A stretch of DNA of 7,264 nt from Pedobacter sp. (GTDB taxonomy: Bacteria > Bacteroidota > Bacteroidia > Sphingobacteriales > Sphingobacteriaceae). The notes under the pieces are model-generated. The model was not told the origin of the DNA. It did no database searches and saw nothing but the letters and a program-made list of their open reading frames with translations. The stretch's first letter is position 1, and each line of letters opens with the position of its first letter. Below are positions 6,492 to 7,264 of the stretch, piece after piece. The position numbers and the translations under genes were made by a program. The DNA lies in NCBI GenBank assembly GCA_004295885.1, contig SEDG01000425.1, positions 1-7,264 on the forward strand, given 5' to 3'.

Positions 6492-7264
6492 ATGAGGCTA
6501 AGACTTTTAAGCATTTTACTGTTCGTTGTAACACAAATTTTTATTGGTGATCTAGTTTTTAGCCAGAATAACGTTAAAGTAATCAAGGGAAAGGTTTATA
6601 ATGAGAATAAACAGCCACTGGTTGCGGCAACAATAGTTTTGGCTAATGCGAATAATAAGGCAGTTCATCAGGCCACTACCGATCAGACAGGGGCTTTCTT
6701 AATCAGCACTAATAAAGAAGGAACTTACACCTTAAACATCAGTTTTACTGGTTTTAAAACCTTTACTTCTGGCCCATTTAAATTGAGCGATAAAGATTTT
6801 GGCAATATCAACCTAGGAGTTTCTTCAAATAATTTAGATGAGGTTTCGGTACAAGCCAAGCAGAATTTAATAGAACTTGATGCCAATAGCATTACTTACA
6901 ACGTTTCTAAAAGTATAACGGCACATGGCGGCAATGCATTAGATGTGTTAAAAAGAGCGCCAAGTGTATTTGTAGACAATGACAATACCATCTCCATCAA
7001 CGGTAAGCCAGGCGCCATGATATTAATTGATGGTAAACAAAGTTATTTATCTAACCGAGAAATAGCAGATTTGCTAAAAGCGATGCCATCATCGAACATC
7101 AAGTCTATCGAAATTATTAATACACCATCTGCAAAATACGATGCGGCTGGTACTGCTGGAATGATCAATATCAAGACCATGAAATCGCAACTGGTAGGTT
7201 TTAATGGCAGTATTACGACAGGAGTTTCTTATGGCGAAACAGCAAAGCAGAATGAAGACTTATC
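6492..7264 (+). CDS. TonB-dependent-receptor-like outer-membrane beta-barrel protein, 3' end missing
   Basis: The ATG at 6492 opens a frame with no stop up to the right edge (257 full codons visible). A signal peptide covers about 1-24 (hydrophobic SILLFVVTQIFIGDLVF, likely cut after VFS). Residues about 30-113 form a CarboxypepD_reg-like domain: KGKVYNENKQPLVAATIVL, then TTDQTGAFLIS, GTYTLNISFTGFK and, after it, LDEVSVQAK. Residues about 135-230 form a TonB-receptor plug: NALDVLKRAPSVFVDNDNTI, INGKPGAMILIDGK, IKSIEIINTPSAKYDAAG and INIKT. This order is that of the Bacteroidota outer membrane beta-barrel family (OMP_b-brl_3 type), typically 750-900 residues, so about two thirds is missing. 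The substrate is unknown, and no SusD partner can be seen within the window. It is divergent from the dehydrogenase gene and preceded by the inverted repeat at 6463-6480. Confidence 0.93.
   Translation, partial: MRLRLLSILLFVVTQIFIGDLVFSQNNVKVIKGKVYNENKQPLVAATIVLANANNKAVHQATTDQTGAFLISTNKEGTYTLNISFTGFKTFTSGPFKLSDKDFGNINLGVSSNNLDEVSVQAKQNLIELDANSITYNVSKSITAHGGNALDVLKRAPSVFVDNDNTISINGKPGAMILIDGKQSYLSNREIADLLKAMPSSNIKSIEIINTPSAKYDAAGTAGMINIKTMKSQLVGFNGSITTGVSYGETAKQNEDL

Overview
The window looks like chromosomal DNA from a Bacteroidota bacterium, most likely a Sphingobacteriaceae/Pedobacter-type organism. The pointers are the AT-rich base composition, a LytS/LytTR two-component pair, an outer-membrane receptor that starts with a carboxypeptidase-regulatory-like domain followed by a plug, a match to the TAnnTTTG promoter element, and an intergenic repeat built on a CGTCATTTCGA...GGGAGAAATCT arm. 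No rRNA, tRNA, CRISPR array, transposase or phage gene was seen.

Layout. (1) Positions 1-1956, plus strand: two tandem paralogues of the PqiA-like inner-membrane family. The first is cut by the left window edge. The second is complete, starts with TTG, and has an N-terminal membrane anchor plus a roughly 175-residue extracytoplasmic helical region ahead of the PqiA-like membrane domain. (2) Positions 1957-2169: a MITE/REP-like repeat with two direct copies of a 46-bp unit and one inverted copy, lying between convergent genes. (3) Positions 2170-2589, minus strand: a small orphan hypothetical protein. (4) Positions 2590-2794: a divergent intergenic region with a candidate promoter and an inverted repeat in the predicted leader of the next operon. 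(5) Positions 2795-4980, plus strand: a sensor histidine kinase and a LytTR response regulator, translationally coupled by an ATGA overlap. (6) Positions 4981-5205: a convergent spacer holding only a possible 19-codon peptide on the minus strand. (7) Positions 5206-6243, minus strand: a zinc-dependent, probably NADPH-dependent, alcohol dehydrogenase/aldehyde reductase of the YahK type. (8) Positions 6244-6491: a divergent intergenic region ending in a perfect 8-bp inverted repeat just before the next start codon. (9) Position 6492 to the right edge, plus strand: the N-terminal part of a TonB-dependent-receptor-like outer-membrane beta-barrel protein, running off the window.

How the genes may work together. 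The PqiA-like pair is probably one operon acting in the cell envelope. The kinase and regulator form one signalling unit with a periplasmic sensor. The dehydrogenase is a stand-alone redox enzyme. Nothing in the sequence firmly links the regulator to the dehydrogenase or the receptor. The least ordinary items are the domain layout of the PqiA-like paralogues, the asymmetric intergenic repeat, and the two inverted repeats next to gene starts.
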